64,000 nt of DNA from Chitinophaga jiangningensis (GCF_900142605.1 NZ_FRBL01000009.1:186001-250000), one strand, 5' to 3'; shown: positions 16,586 to 24,565, counted from the first letter of the stretch. A program made the numbers and translations. Notes: generated from the letters alone by a model not told the origin.

Positions 16586-17218
16586 TTATATCTCCACTAC
16601 AAAATCTTCTTTAGCAGCCCTTACTTTTTTCATGGGTGCCAGCCAGTCTTTTTCTTTATCACCGTAGCCCAGGTACAGGAGCGTAACGGATTTGAGTCCT
16701 TGTGCGTGCAGGTCAAGCACTTCATCTACCAGTTCATTGCTGAAGCCTTCGGCAGGAGTGCTTTCGATGCGCAGTTCCGCTGCCTGTGCCAATGCCAGTC
16801 CCAGTGCGATGTATGTTTGACGGGCGGTATGCTCAAAGTGTTGTTCGGCTGTTTGGGCACCGTACATCTGTTTCAGCTTATCTGTATAAGCGTTGAATCT
16901 GCCGGCAGGAAGACCTCTTTCTGTGGTCGTTTTTTCGTATACATTATCGATGCGTTCAGGCGTATATTTATCCCATGCGGCGAATACCAGCACGTGGGAG
17001 CAATCGCGCATTACGTCCGGATTAAGCGCGCCGGGCACCAATTTTTCTTTGATGGCCTGGCTCTCTATCACAAATACTTTGAAAGGCTGTAAGCCGGAGG
17101 AAGTAGGTGCGAGTCTTGCTGCCTCTACTATCTTATCAATATTTTCTTTACTTACTTTTTTAGTCGGATCGTAGGCTTTTGTTGCGTGCCTCCACTGTAA
17201 ATCTCCTAATAATGCCAT
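16586..17218 (-). CDS. NAD(P)H-dependent nitroreductase family protein (NfsB-like)
   Basis: Cytoplasmic flavoprotein oxidoreductase of 210 residues, the usual length for the group. Recognisable parts are the N-terminal W-R-H-A-T-K-A-Y-D FMN-binding segment, A-P-T-S-S-G-L-Q-P-F, and the C-terminal L-Y-L-G-Y-G-D segment. Such enzymes reduce nitroaromatics and quinones with NAD(P)H. The gene starts 25 bp after the DUF1304 gene and downstream of an OhrR-type regulator, which suggests one oxidant- or electrophile-inducible transcription unit. The physiological substrate cannot be told from sequence. Confidence 0.92.
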   Translation of the reverse strand: MALLGDLQWRHATKAYDPTKKVSKENIDKIVEAARLAPTSSGLQPFKVFVIESQAIKEKLVPGALNPDVMRDCSHVLVFAAWDKYTPERIDNVYEKTTTERGLPAGRFNAYTDKLKQMYGAQTAEQHFEHTARQTYIALGLALAQAAELRIESTPAEGFSNELVDEVLDLHAQGLKSVTLLYLGYGDKEKDWLAPMKKVRAAKEDFVVEI

Positions 17219-17243
17219 GTTATATTAAAGTTTATTTCCTTAC

Positions 17244-17606
17244 TCATGCCAGCAACACTGCTAAGAGGGCGAGTATTGCCGGTAACGCCTGTACGAAGAA
17301 TATCTTCTTAGAGGCGGTTAGTGCGCCGAACATGCCGGCCACAATTACGCAGGCGAGGAAGAAGATGCGTACATTTTCTGCCCAGCGTGCGTCACTGATC
17401 AGGAATGACCAGATGAGCCCTGCCGCGAGGAAACCGTTATACAGTCCCTGGTTGGCGGCTAATCCCTTAGTAGGTTTGAAGAGTTCCGGCGGAAAGTTTT
17501 TAAACGTTTTCTTTCCCGCCGTTTCCCAGGCAAACATTTCCATCCAAAGGATGTACAGGTGCTCTATGGCAACGAGAGCAGTCAGTATTTGTGCAAGTAT
17601 GAACAT
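17244..17606 (-). CDS. DUF1304 family membrane protein
   Basis: Small inner-membrane protein of 120 residues with about four hydrophobic segments. It has the conserved DUF1304 features A-L-V-A-I-E-H-L-Y-I-L near the N-terminus, M-F-A-W, and N-Q-G-L-Y-N-G-F-L-A-A-G-L in the middle. Function is unknown for the family. It lies between the OhrR-type regulator (51 bp upstream) and the nitroreductase gene (25 bp downstream), so it is probably under the same control. Confidence 0.9.
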   Translation of the reverse strand: MFILAQILTALVAIEHLYILWMEMFAWETAGKKTFKNFPPELFKPTKGLAANQGLYNGFLAAGLIWSFLISDARWAENVRIFFLACVIVAGMFGALTASKKIFFVQALPAILALLAVLLA

Positions 17607-17657
17607 GGTAAATAGTATTTAACATTTGCTCTACACATAGAAAGGTGATTTGTTTAA

Positions 17658-18104
17658 TCATCCTTTCTGCTCCCGCGCGTTATATTTTAAGACCTTATGG
17701 GCAATGCTTTTCAGCATTTCCATCTCTTCCAGTGTAATACCCAGCAGATCAAACATCTCTTTGGGAATACGCCTGGCGTTCTCTTTTAATTGTGCTCCTG
17801 CGGCTGTCAGGGATATTTCCACTACCCTTTCATCCGCTTTGCTCCTGTTACGGTTTACCAGTGCTTTCTGTTCCAGTCGCTTCAGTAGTGGGGTGAGTGT
17901 GCCACTGTCGAGCAGCAGCTTGTCCCCTAATTGGTTTACTGTTTGCTTGTCGTGCTGCCACAATACCATTAATACCAGGTATTGCGGGTAGGTAATATCC
18001 AGTTCGTCCAGAAATTTGCGGTACAACTGGATGATTTCCCTTGACAAGGCGTATACAGGAAAGCAGAATTGGTTATCGAGTTTCAGGTAATGATCAGGAA
18101 CCAT
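17658..18104 (-). CDS. MarR-family regulator, OhrR-type
   Basis: Winged-helix regulator of 148 residues. The N-terminal segment L-D-N-Q-F-C-F-P-V-Y-A-L-S-R and the following Y-P-Q-Y-L-V-L-M-V-L-W match OhrR proteins closely; the cysteine at residue 14 corresponds to the peroxide-reactive Cys15 of B. subtilis OhrR. This makes it a likely one-cysteine organic peroxide or electrophile sensor. The frame opens at a TTG (18131), but the ATG at 18104 aligns with the family. No ohr gene is adjacent; the DUF1304 and nitroreductase genes follow on the same strand. A 12-bp palindrome 32 bp upstream of the ATG is a candidate autoregulatory operator. Confidence 0.9.
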   Translation of the reverse strand: MVPDHYLKLDNQFCFPVYALSREIIQLYRKFLDELDITYPQYLVLMVLWQHDKQTVNQLGDKLLLDSGTLTPLLKRLEQKALVNRNRSKADERVVEISLTAAGAQLKENARRIPKEMFDLLGITLEEMEMLKSIAHKVLKYNAREQKG

Positions 18105-18135
18105 ACAGTAAAGGTAATGAATTTTTAGCAATTAG

Positions 18136-18147
18136 ATTGTGCACAAT
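18136..18147. promoter_or_regulatory. palindrome ATTGTGCACAAT, candidate OhrR/MarR operator
   Basis: A perfect 12-bp palindrome in AT-rich DNA, 32 bp upstream of the ATG of the OhrR-type gene. MarR-family proteins usually bind such palindromes over their own promoters. It shares TTGTG/CACAA half-sites with a looser palindrome before the HxlR gene. Binding is inferred only. Confidence 0.4.
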
Positions 18148-18215
18148 TTAAATGGAACATTTTATAGAGTTATAGTTTTATGATTGTTGGACATACATAT
18201 TATGTTGTTTGATTA

Positions 18216-18260
18216 CATGATACCTTCGGTGTCATGGGAGGGATTCCGCGCTGCGCGCGG
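18216..18260. repeat. pair of short palindromes
   Basis: Two adjacent hairpins lie in the spacer between the RibD-like and OhrR genes. 18216-18236 has 9-bp arms with one T-G pair around TTC (GAA on the minus strand). 18246-18260 is CCGCGC-TGC-GCGCGG (loop GCA on the minus strand). Like the element at 650-717, both are C-GNA-G hairpins when read on the minus strand. They look like a degenerate repeat pair. I see no other function. Confidence 0.45.
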
Positions 18261-18307
18261 GGGGCTGGTAACCTGGAAGCTTAATAAGTTCACTAAATCA
18301 ACACAAC

Positions 18308-19003
18308 TTATCTCTTCCCATACTTCAGCCATACCACCTCGTGCTCCAGCTGCTCGCAGCTTTTTAGTTTCAGCAGCTGCGGCACATAGGTTACGAACGA
18401 CTGATGCACATCAAACGTAGTAGCACGGTACAATCTTCCATCCGCTACCGGTACAATCAGCAGGCTGATTTCATCGATTAAGCCTGCATGCAAAAATGCG
18501 CCATTGATACTTCCGCCACCTTCCAGCATGATGTTATTGATACCAAAATTTGTTTGAAGCTGCGATAAGGCAGCTGCCAGGTCTACCGTGTCTTTACCCG
18601 CGAAAAGGTAAGAGACCCTCCGCTGTTGCAGGTATGCCAGGTAGCCATCGCTGACTTTTTCTGTCAGCACCTGTATGATATGATCACCGCCGATTTCATT
18701 GGTGCTCCATCCCAGCTTCCCATGTGCATCAATGGCCACCGCAAATGAATCGGCGCTGGCATCTCCCTTAAATAATACCCGTTCAATTTTATCCTTTACC
18801 GGCACCGAGCCCGGCTCCTCTGCATTATCAAACTCGGCCATGGTAACACGGCCACAAAGCCAGGCATCGCTGTCGAAGGTGTTGTGGCAGTTGTTGTAAA
18901 TCTCCGTATAGGCTTGCCTGGTAGCATCATCGCCCCAGCCGGAAACAATGATTCTTCCGTCTATGGTCGACATCATATGACATATAATTTTCGGGTGGTT
19001 CAT
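18308..19003 (-). CDS. RibD C-terminal / dihydrofolate-reductase-fold protein
   Basis: Cytoplasmic NAD(P)H-dependent reductase-like protein of 231 residues with the RibD_C/DHFR fold. The N-terminus has H-M-M-S-T-I-D-G-R-I, the C-terminal half has the conserved M-L-E-G-G-G-S-I-N-G-A-F-L motif, and W-L-C-G-R-V-T-M lies between. RibD_C proteins reduce a pyrimidine in riboflavin synthesis, but free-standing copies outside rib operons, as here, are usually of unknown substrate. The ATG at 19003 is chosen because it sits directly before the first conserved strand; upstream codons to 19120 lack homology. It is divergent from the LysE-type gene. Confidence 0.85.
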   Translation of the reverse strand: MNHPKIICHMMSTIDGRIIVSGWGDDATRQAYTEIYNNCHNTFDSDAWLCGRVTMAEFDNAEEPGSVPVKDKIERVLFKGDASADSFAVAIDAHGKLGWSTNEIGGDHIIQVLTEKVSDGYLAYLQQRRVSYLFAGKDTVDLAAALSQLQTNFGINNIMLEGGGSINGAFLHAGLIDEISLLIVPVADGRLYRATTFDVHQSFVTYVPQLLKLKSCEQLEHEVVWLKYGKR

Positions 19004-19190
19004 TTTTTTATTTTTAGCTAACAGCCTGCCCGAAAAAAAGTTGCGGTAATCAAAAACCACCCTACATATCAATATAATCCCGTTTCTTTGCACTCCAAAA
19101 CGATCAAAACCAACGGTCACATTATTAAATTAAATATCCAACCATTACCTGCTGCAATAGTCAGGGCAAACCATTCATAGCGTATTACAT

Positions 19191-19817
19191 ATGGGAATTG
19201 AGAATTACTTTTTGTTTTTGATGACGGCATCCTTTTTCATCATGATGCCAGGGATTGACACGGTTTTCATCCTCAACAAAACTATTGGCGAAGGTCGTAA
19301 GGCAGGCCTGTACTCCACACTGGGCATCAACTCCGGCGTATTGGTACATACTACTTTTGCAGCACTGGGCCTGTCTGTGATTGTGGCAAAATCAGCACTG
19401 GCATTTTCCATTATCAAATACCTGGGTGCCGGCTACCTGATTTACCTCGGGGTGGTGAGTCTGCTCCAGGGCAAAGGCCTGGACCTCAGCACACCTGACA
19501 ACGAGGAAAAAAGTCCGTTGAAAAACTTTTACACCGGCCTGGTCACCAACATCCTCAATCCTAAGGTGGCGTTGTTTTTCCTGTCATTTTTCCCACAGTT
19601 TATTGCAAGGGAAAACCTGTCCAGCCCAGCGCCGTTTATTTTATTGGGTGTGAGCTGCTGCCTGATAGGCATCGTATGGTTTTCGATTGTAACCTTACTG
19701 GCTGCTACATTTTCTGAACGACTGAGCGCAAATCCTAAGTTTGCCGGCAGAATGGGAAAGGTATCGGGGGTGGTGTATATTTTGATGGGGTTGAAGATTG
19801 CGATGTCGAAGAAATAA
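19191..19817 (+). CDS. LysE/RhtB-family amino-acid exporter
   Basis: Inner-membrane exporter of 208 residues with about six hydrophobic segments, the standard size for the LysE/RhtB family. Typical features are M-M-P-G-I-D-T near the N-terminus, G-L-Y-S-T-L-G-I-N-S-G after helix 1, and N-I-L-N-P-K-V-A-L-F-F-L-S-F-F-P-Q-F in the middle. The cargo, usually homoserine, threonine or another amino acid, cannot be assigned. It is divergent from the RibD-like gene and ends in a bidirectional terminator shared with the convergent dioxygenase gene. Confidence 0.92.
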   Translation: MGIENYFLFLMTASFFIMMPGIDTVFILNKTIGEGRKAGLYSTLGINSGVLVHTTFAALGLSVIVAKSALAFSIIKYLGAGYLIYLGVVSLLQGKGLDLSTPDNEEKSPLKNFYTGLVTNILNPKVALFFLSFFPQFIARENLSSPAPFILLGVSCCLIGIVWFSIVTLLAATFSERLSANPKFAGRMGKVSGVVYILMGLKIAMSKK

Positions 19818-19836
19818 TCTAAAACGTATACCTTGC

Positions 19837-19872
19837 AAAAAGCGCTGTACATAAAATGTACAGCGCTTTTTT
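19837..19872. terminator. bidirectional intrinsic terminator
   Basis: A perfect 16-bp stem (19837-19852 and 19856-19871) with an AAA loop stands between two convergent genes. A run of A before and T after the GC-rich core gives a terminator with a U-tract on both strands, for the LysE-type gene (+) and the dioxygenase gene (-). Confidence 0.88.
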
Positions 19873-19896
19873 GGTTTTATCTATCTTTAAATGCCA

Positions 19897-20778
19897 TTAT
19901 CCAAACTTCACCGACGTCATCGTCAGTGACCCCGCCACGGCTTTATCATTAAAGAACGACACGGCATCTTTCTCCGATTTTAATCCCAGTGCATACATCA
20001 GCGGAAAATAGTGATCCGGCGTAGGAATAGCCAGCATCGCCTCTTTGCCGAGCTGACTGTAATTGATCAATGCTTTATGATCACCGCTTTGAATTAGCTC
20101 CTTGAATTTATTATTGATGCTTAATGCCCAGTCAAATCCGTAGTTGACGTCATTGAGCCGGTCCCACGCTACCAGGCGAAGGTTGTGCACCATGTTACCA
20201 CTACCAATAATCAGTACGCCCTTTTTACGGAGGGCAAATAATTCGCGGGCCAGATCATAATGATATTGTGCACCTTTGGTGAAGTCGATACTCAGTTGCA
20301 GCACCGGAATATCTGCTTTCGGATACATATGCCGGATTACCGTCCAGGCACCATGATCCAGGCCCCAGTCATGGTCCAGCTCCGCATGTACCGTTTGCAG
20401 TAAGTCAGCCGTTTCTCTGGCCAGCTCCGGAGCTCCCGGTGCTGGATACTGTACATCAAACAGTTCCTGCGGAAAGCCGCCGAAATCGTGAATGGTACGG
20501 GGAAAATCCATGGCTGTAATTTTAGTACCACGGGTATACCAGTGAGCGGATACTACCAGCACGGCGGCGGGTCTTGGTATCTCCTCCCCCATTTTAGCCC
20601 ATCTGCGACTGAATTCCGTGTCCTCAATACCATTCATGGGCGAGCCATGACCGATAAAGAGCACCGGCATCAGCTGATCGGTAGGTTGCAAATTATCTGT
20701 AAAATTTCTGAATGCCGAAAAAGTAGTCATACTTAAAACTCCTGTAAATATTGTTCTTATAAAATTTTTCCTTTCCAT
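19897..20778 (-). CDS. ygiD: class III extradiol ring-cleavage dioxygenase, DODA/YgiD type
   Basis: Metal-dependent dioxygenase of 293 residues. The conserved metal ligands are in G-H-G-S-P-M (near residue 45), V-S-A-H-W-Y, and S-G-N-M-V-H-N; H-D-F-G-G-F-P and T-P-D-H-Y-F-P are also typical. E. coli YgiD (4,5-DOPA dioxygenase) is the best-known member; here the substrate is inferred to be a catechol. Unlike YgiD it has a 30-residue N-terminal leader, E-R-K-N-F-I-R-T, then a hydrophobic run, which resembles a weak Tat-type signal with R-K instead of R-R, so export is possible. It is a single-gene unit. Confidence 0.9.
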   Translation of the reverse strand: MERKNFIRTIFTGVLSMTTFSAFRNFTDNLQPTDQLMPVLFIGHGSPMNGIEDTEFSRRWAKMGEEIPRPAAVLVVSAHWYTRGTKITAMDFPRTIHDFGGFPQELFDVQYPAPGAPELARETADLLQTVHAELDHDWGLDHGAWTVIRHMYPKADIPVLQLSIDFTKGAQYHYDLARELFALRKKGVLIIGSGNMVHNLRLVAWDRLNDVNYGFDWALSINNKFKELIQSGDHKALINYSQLGKEAMLAIPTPDHYFPLMYALGLKSEKDAVSFFNDKAVAGSLTMTSVKFG

Positions 20779-20850
20779 ACCATCTCTGCAAATTCCAGCG
20801 TTTCGTTAAACATCCGGGAGTATATTTATCAGATCATTCATGCTAATATA

Positions 20851-20886
20851 GAAAATAAAAAGGACCCGCAGCGATGCTACAGGTCC
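20851..20886 (-). terminator. intrinsic terminator of the DsbA-family gene
   Basis: An 11-bp stem (20862-20872 and 20876-20886) has two G-U pairs when read as minus-strand RNA, a three-base loop, and is followed on the minus strand by TTTTTATTTTC. It lies 22 bp beyond the stop codon of the DsbA-family gene. Confidence 0.82.
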
Positions 20887-20907
20887 CACCAGTATAAACA
20901 ATGGATT

Positions 20908-21822
20908 TTATTTTAGCTTTTGCCAGAGATCACCGTTACGGGTATTCAACTGCATCAGTGTACCTGCTTGTTTCAGCTGGCCGAGCGCAGCTGCTGCTGC
21001 TTCCACGGTTATTTCACTCAGCTCTGCAAACTCCCGGGTGGTCAGTGAAGGAAACACGCCAAATAAGGCCTCCCACGACTTTTCGTAACTGCCTTTTACA
21101 GCCGCCGGTAATAGTTTGGTGATCGCTTTAATATATACCTCATAGGGTTTTACACCGTAAACAAATTCTGTTTGCCCGTTTTTATCGGAAATGAAAATTG
21201 ATGGAAATCCTCTTACGCCCATGCTGCGTGCCAGCTCCAGGTCTTTCTGAAACAGAACTTCAGCAGTTTGTTCATAATCCGTTTTCAGCCTCGCGGGATC
21301 CAGGCCTGCCGTCACAGCAGCATCAGAGAGATGTTCCCATCTGGTGATATTCTTCTTCTGAAGAAATAACATCTCCCTGGAAGCCCGCAGGAAAGCAATC
21401 GCTTTCTGCTCATCCTGCAACTGTGCTGCCTTGAAGGCTATAGAAGGCGGATAGGATGATGGCAATGGATCTTCCAGCCATACATCCCCTATAATGGGCA
21501 TATTGTAATGAATGCTAACCTCATCCCAGTGATGGGCCACGTCGGAAGGCTTGCTGATGCCACCGCTGTTGTAACTCCAGTCGGGCAACAATCCACCCAT
21601 ATGATAATTAAACTTTATATACTTTCCGAATTCCAGTTTTAATTTTCTCAGCTGCGGCTCAATACCCCAGCAGGAGGAGCAGATAGGATCGGTGAAATAT
21701 GTAATTGTCAGTGGTTTTTCTTCGGTGCTTTGAATGTTTCCAGTTTGAGCGGGCTGCATACCTGGCATTTCACATACTCCGGTTGCGGGGTCACATATCA
21801 GCGGATTTTTATTACCTTCCAT
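20908..21822 (-). CDS. DsbA-family oxidoreductase, YjbH/SpxH-like
   Basis: Thioredoxin-fold protein of 304 residues without a signal peptide, so probably cytoplasmic. The active-site motif is C48-S-S-C51 in the context Y-F-T-D-P-I-C-S-S-C-W-G, and the cis-proline loop is G-V-R-G-F-P-S-I-F-I. The N-terminus holds a second cysteine pair (C10 and C17, C-D-P-A-T-G-V-C). Size and motif resemble the YjbH/SpxH branch, whose Firmicute members deliver Spx to ClpXP, but Spx is not expected here; a thiol-disulfide role such as FrnE is equally possible. It is divergent from an HxlR regulator, which may control it. Confidence 0.85.
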   Translation of the reverse strand: MEGNKNPLICDPATGVCEMPGMQPAQTGNIQSTEEKPLTITYFTDPICSSCWGIEPQLRKLKLEFGKYIKFNYHMGGLLPDWSYNSGGISKPSDVAHHWDEVSIHYNMPIIGDVWLEDPLPSSYPPSIAFKAAQLQDEQKAIAFLRASREMLFLQKKNITRWEHLSDAAVTAGLDPARLKTDYEQTAEVLFQKDLELARSMGVRGFPSIFISDKNGQTEFVYGVKPYEVYIKAITKLLPAAVKGSYEKSWEALFGVFPSLTTREFAELSEITVEAAAAALGQLKQAGTLMQLNTRNGDLWQKLK

Positions 21823-21911
21823 CTTAATTTGAGTTTGTGCATCATAGTAGAGATCGGCTGTTAGCTAATGGCCGACAGCATTGAATAGATGGCGAATACC
21901 TGAAATATCTA

Positions 21912-21926
21912 TTGTGATCTGCACAA
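21912..21926. promoter_or_regulatory. weak palindrome TTGTG-N5-CACAA before the HxlR gene
   Basis: A 15-bp interrupted palindrome in the 146-bp divergent spacer between the DsbA-family and HxlR-type genes. HxlR proteins usually bind such spaced inverted repeats at divergent promoters. Five-base arms can occur by chance, so confidence is low. Confidence 0.25.
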
Positions 21927-21968
21927 ATGTCAGCAGTTCCATACACAAACACAATAAGTCAGATTTTT

Positions 21969-22274
21969 ATGACTACTACCACAAATACTGAAAAAGAATG
22001 CCCGGCGCAGGCCCTGCTAAAATTGCTGGCCGGCAAATGGAAGCCTGAACTATTCAAGCTGGCGGTGGCCGGCCCTATGCGATTTAACAGTCTGCTCCGC
22101 CAGATTAACGGCGCCAACAAGCAATCGCTCTCCGTGGCGCTGAAGGAACTGGAAACGGCCGGACTACTGGATAAGATTACGGTTAGTGAAAAGCCCCTCC
22201 ATATTGAGTACCACCTCAGTGAGAAAGGTAAGGCGCTGGTGCCTATCTTCCAGCAGCTGGAAGGCATGGCTTAA
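21969..22274 (+). CDS. HxlR-family transcriptional regulator
   Basis: Winged-helix regulator of 101 residues. It shows the HxlR signature: E-C-P at the start of helix 1, L-L-A-G-K-W-K-P-E-L-F, then F-N-S-L-L-R-Q-I and the wing E-Y-H-L-S-E-K-G. The cysteine at residue 11 is in the position used by HxlR thiol sensors such as YodB and HypR, so quinone or disulfide stress is a plausible signal. An in-frame ATG at 21927 would add 14 residues; 21969 fits the AT-rich leader and family length better, but the choice is not certain. It is divergent from the DsbA-family gene, a common arrangement for regulator and target. Confidence 0.88.
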   Translation: MTTTTNTEKECPAQALLKLLAGKWKPELFKLAVAGPMRFNSLLRQINGANKQSLSVALKELETAGLLDKITVSEKPLHIEYHLSEKGKALVPIFQQLEGMA

Positions 22275-22302
22275 AGATGCAGGTTCTAATAAATTATTAC
22301 CC

Positions 22303-22341
22303 GCGGGAGAAAGGAACACATTCCTTTCTCCCGCTTTTTTT
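22303..22341 (+). terminator. intrinsic terminator after the HxlR gene
   Basis: A perfect 14-bp stem (22303-22316 and 22321-22334) with a CACA loop is followed directly by seven T. It lies 29 bp after the HxlR stop codon and separates it from the GH18 gene. Confidence 0.92.
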
Positions 22342-22457
22342 GCGCCATAGGCAAGCTTATTTTTCGTATATTCATACATGAGCACTGATACCTCCATTTA
22401 CACGTGAACAAGCCGTAGTGAACAACCCGTCTGAGCAATCATCAAAACCCACATACA

Positions 22458-23450
22458 ATGAAAACATCCATGTTATCGGCCATCTGCATCCCTTTGTTGG
22501 GTGCCATCCTCACGTTTAACAGCTGTTCCCGCGACAGTAACGATTTGCGCACATTAGCATCTTCCCAAAAAACAACTGCCAGCACCGAACTCGTTCCTGA
22601 CAGTGTGTTAAAACAGTACAAATTAACGCCACACCAGATCTATGCAGGCTTTTACCGATTTCAGGGACCATGCTATGGTCCGGGACTCAATGGTTCCAAC
22701 TTCACGGGCGTGCCCGACAGCATGGACATTGTGATCCTGTTTTGTTTCCGGTCCACCTCCCCGGTGGCCGACAGCGTGCCCGGCTGGATCACCAGGCTAC
22801 ATGCCAAAGGCACCAAGGTGATTGTAACCGGAAACCTTGACCTGAGGCCCGGCGCCACCAACGACTCGGTGGGCTATGCCGCTACTGCCAAATACATAAT
22901 GGACAGTATTGTAAACCGCTATGGCTTTGACGGGTACGACATTGATGTGGAGACTAACCCCACCGGCTCTACGTTAACCCGGATGGTGGGCGTATACAAG
23001 GCGCTTTCAAAATATATGGGGCCGGCTTCCGGCACTGGCAAGCTGCTTACTTTTGATACCAATCAAAATGGCAGCAACAATATGTTTAAGCAGGTATACA
23101 ATCTGGTGGACTATGTATGGCTGCAGGCTTATGGCCGGGGCGCGTCTACTTTGCAGTCGACCTGGAACACCTTCTCCCCTTATATTCCTGCGTCCAAATT
23201 TGTTCCCGGCTTCAGCTTTTATGAAGAAAACGGTTATCCCGGCAATGTTTGGTATGATGTAAGGTACCCGGTGAATGGTACGGGCCGTGCCTATGATTAT
23301 GCTAACTGGCAACCTGGCGGTGCTCAAAAAGGCGGGGTGTTTAGTTATGCAATTGACCGGGATGCACCATTGACCTCATCTACGGATAATACGCTGTACG
23401 TGCCTACGTATTTAGTAAGCCGGCAGCTGATTCATTTGATGAATCCCTGA
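22458..23450 (+). CDS. GH18-family glycosidase lipoprotein (endo-beta-N-acetylglucosaminidase or chitinase-like)
   Basis: Exported lipoprotein of 330 residues; the lipobox F-N-S-C places the lipidated cysteine at residue 23. The GH18 catalytic signature D158-G-Y-D161-I-D163-V-E165 is complete, with E165 the expected acid and D163 the residue assisting the substrate N-acetyl group. The short single-domain build, with strand-like W-L-Q-A-Y near the C-terminal side, is closer to EndoF/EndoH-like enzymes than to large chitinases, but substrate is not decided by this. It would sit on the cell surface or facing the periplasm. It is a single gene about 9 kb from the amino-sugar locus and could feed it with GlcNAc-containing fragments. 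Confidence 0.87.
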   Translation: MKTSMLSAICIPLLGAILTFNSCSRDSNDLRTLASSQKTTASTELVPDSVLKQYKLTPHQIYAGFYRFQGPCYGPGLNGSNFTGVPDSMDIVILFCFRSTSPVADSVPGWITRLHAKGTKVIVTGNLDLRPGATNDSVGYAATAKYIMDSIVNRYGFDGYDIDVETNPTGSTLTRMVGVYKALSKYMGPASGTGKLLTFDTNQNGSNNMFKQVYNLVDYVWLQAYGRGASTLQSTWNTFSPYIPASKFVPGFSFYEENGYPGNVWYDVRYPVNGTGRAYDYANWQPGGAQKGGVFSYAIDRDAPLTSSTDNTLYVPTYLVSRQLIHLMNP

Positions 23451-23464
23451 TATACAGCATCTTT

Positions 23465-23492
23465 CAGGAAGTCGCCCCGGGGCGACTTCCTG
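23465..23492. terminator. perfect 28-bp palindrome at a convergent junction
   Basis: Two 14-bp arms meet at CCCC/GGGG without a spacer (23465-23478 and 23479-23492). It lies between the stop codons of the GH18 gene and the quinone oxidoreductase gene, as a bidirectional terminator would, though neither side has a T-run. It may rather be an interspersed palindromic element. Confidence 0.6.
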
Positions 23493-23502
23493 GAATTATT
23501 AC

Positions 23503-24519
23503 TTAATATTTAATCACCACTTTACCGATCGTTTTACCTGACTCCAGCATTTCGTGTGCTGTTTTCAGGTTTTCGACGGTGAAGCCCTGTAAGGTGGTAG
23601 TTAAGGTAGATGTAATGGTACCGTCGTCCAGGAGCTTCGCTATGTTAGTGAGGATGTGGTGCTGCGCAATCATGTCCGGCGTGTGATACATAGGCCTGGT
23701 AAACATCAGTTCCCAGTGGAAGCTCAGGCTTTTACGCTTGAGCTGGCGGAGGTCTACAGGTTCTTTCGGATCGCTGATGGAGCCAATCTGGCCTTGTGGT
23801 TTTATTACCTTTATAATAGTTTCCCAGTACTGGTTGAGGTCTACAAAGTCGACAATAAAATCTATTTCTGTATAACCGTTAGCGTTAAGCTCCTGCTCCA
23901 GGTTGCGATGGTTAACAACCAGGTCCGCTCCCTGTTGCTTGCACCAGGCAACGGAATCCGGACGGGAGGCGGTTGCAATTACGGTGAGCCCCAGCAGCTT
24001 TTTAGCGATTTGTATGGCTACCGAGCCTACCCCACCGGCACCACCAATGATCAGCAGGGATTTACCAGCATCTTTCTCTTTTGACAGGCGGAAGCGATCG
24101 AACAGCATTTCGTAGGCGGTGAGCACTGTTAAAGGCATGGCTGCGGCTTGTTCTAGTGAAATTTTTACCGGCGCAAACCCCACGATCCTTTCATCCACGA
24201 GTTGGTATTCCTGGTTAGCACCGCCGGCACGTGTGAAATCGCCTGCATAGTACACGTAGTCACCTTTTTTAAACAGTGTTACTTCCTCTCCTACTGCTTC
24301 CACTATGCCTGCAGCATCCCAGCCGATCACTTTGGGCTCTTCGGCGATCTGGTCTTTCAGGCTGTTTTTCCTGACTTTATAGTCCACCGGGTTTACGGCT
24401 GCCGCCTGTACTTTCACGAGAATATCGTGGCCAGTGGGTGTAGGTTTAGCCGTTTCAAATAAAATAAAACTCTCTGCTTCGTTTATGAGTAATGATGTTT
24501 TAAATCCAATTGCTTTCAT
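23503..24519 (-). CDS. zinc-type alcohol dehydrogenase-like / quinone oxidoreductase family protein
   Basis: Cytoplasmic medium-chain dehydrogenase/reductase of 338 residues. The GroES-like catalytic domain has A-A-V-N-P-V-D-Y-K and the Rossmann domain has G-G-A-G-G-V-G-S-V-A-I-Q-I-A-K (about 160-175), both typical of NADPH:quinone oxidoreductase-like enzymes. The zinc-binding cysteines of true alcohol dehydrogenases are missing, which supports a zinc-free quinone or enone reductase. The spacer upstream holds two identical TTGTACAA palindromes 21 bp apart, 51-79 bp before the ATG, suggesting tight repression and induction by an electrophile. It is a single-gene unit. Confidence 0.9.
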   Translation of the reverse strand: MKAIGFKTSLLINEAESFILFETAKPTPTGHDILVKVQAAAVNPVDYKVRKNSLKDQIAEEPKVIGWDAAGIVEAVGEEVTLFKKGDYVYYAGDFTRAGGANQEYQLVDERIVGFAPVKISLEQAAAMPLTVLTAYEMLFDRFRLSKEKDAGKSLLIIGGAGGVGSVAIQIAKKLLGLTVIATASRPDSVAWCKQQGADLVVNHRNLEQELNANGYTEIDFIVDFVDLNQYWETIIKVIKPQGQIGSISDPKEPVDLRQLKRKSLSFHWELMFTRPMYHTPDMIAQHHILTNIAKLLDDGTITSTLTTTLQGFTVENLKTAHEMLESGKTIGKVVIKY

Positions 24520-24565
24520 GACACTATTTTTAATGTACCTAAAGGTAGGGTGGAATAGTGGCTTT

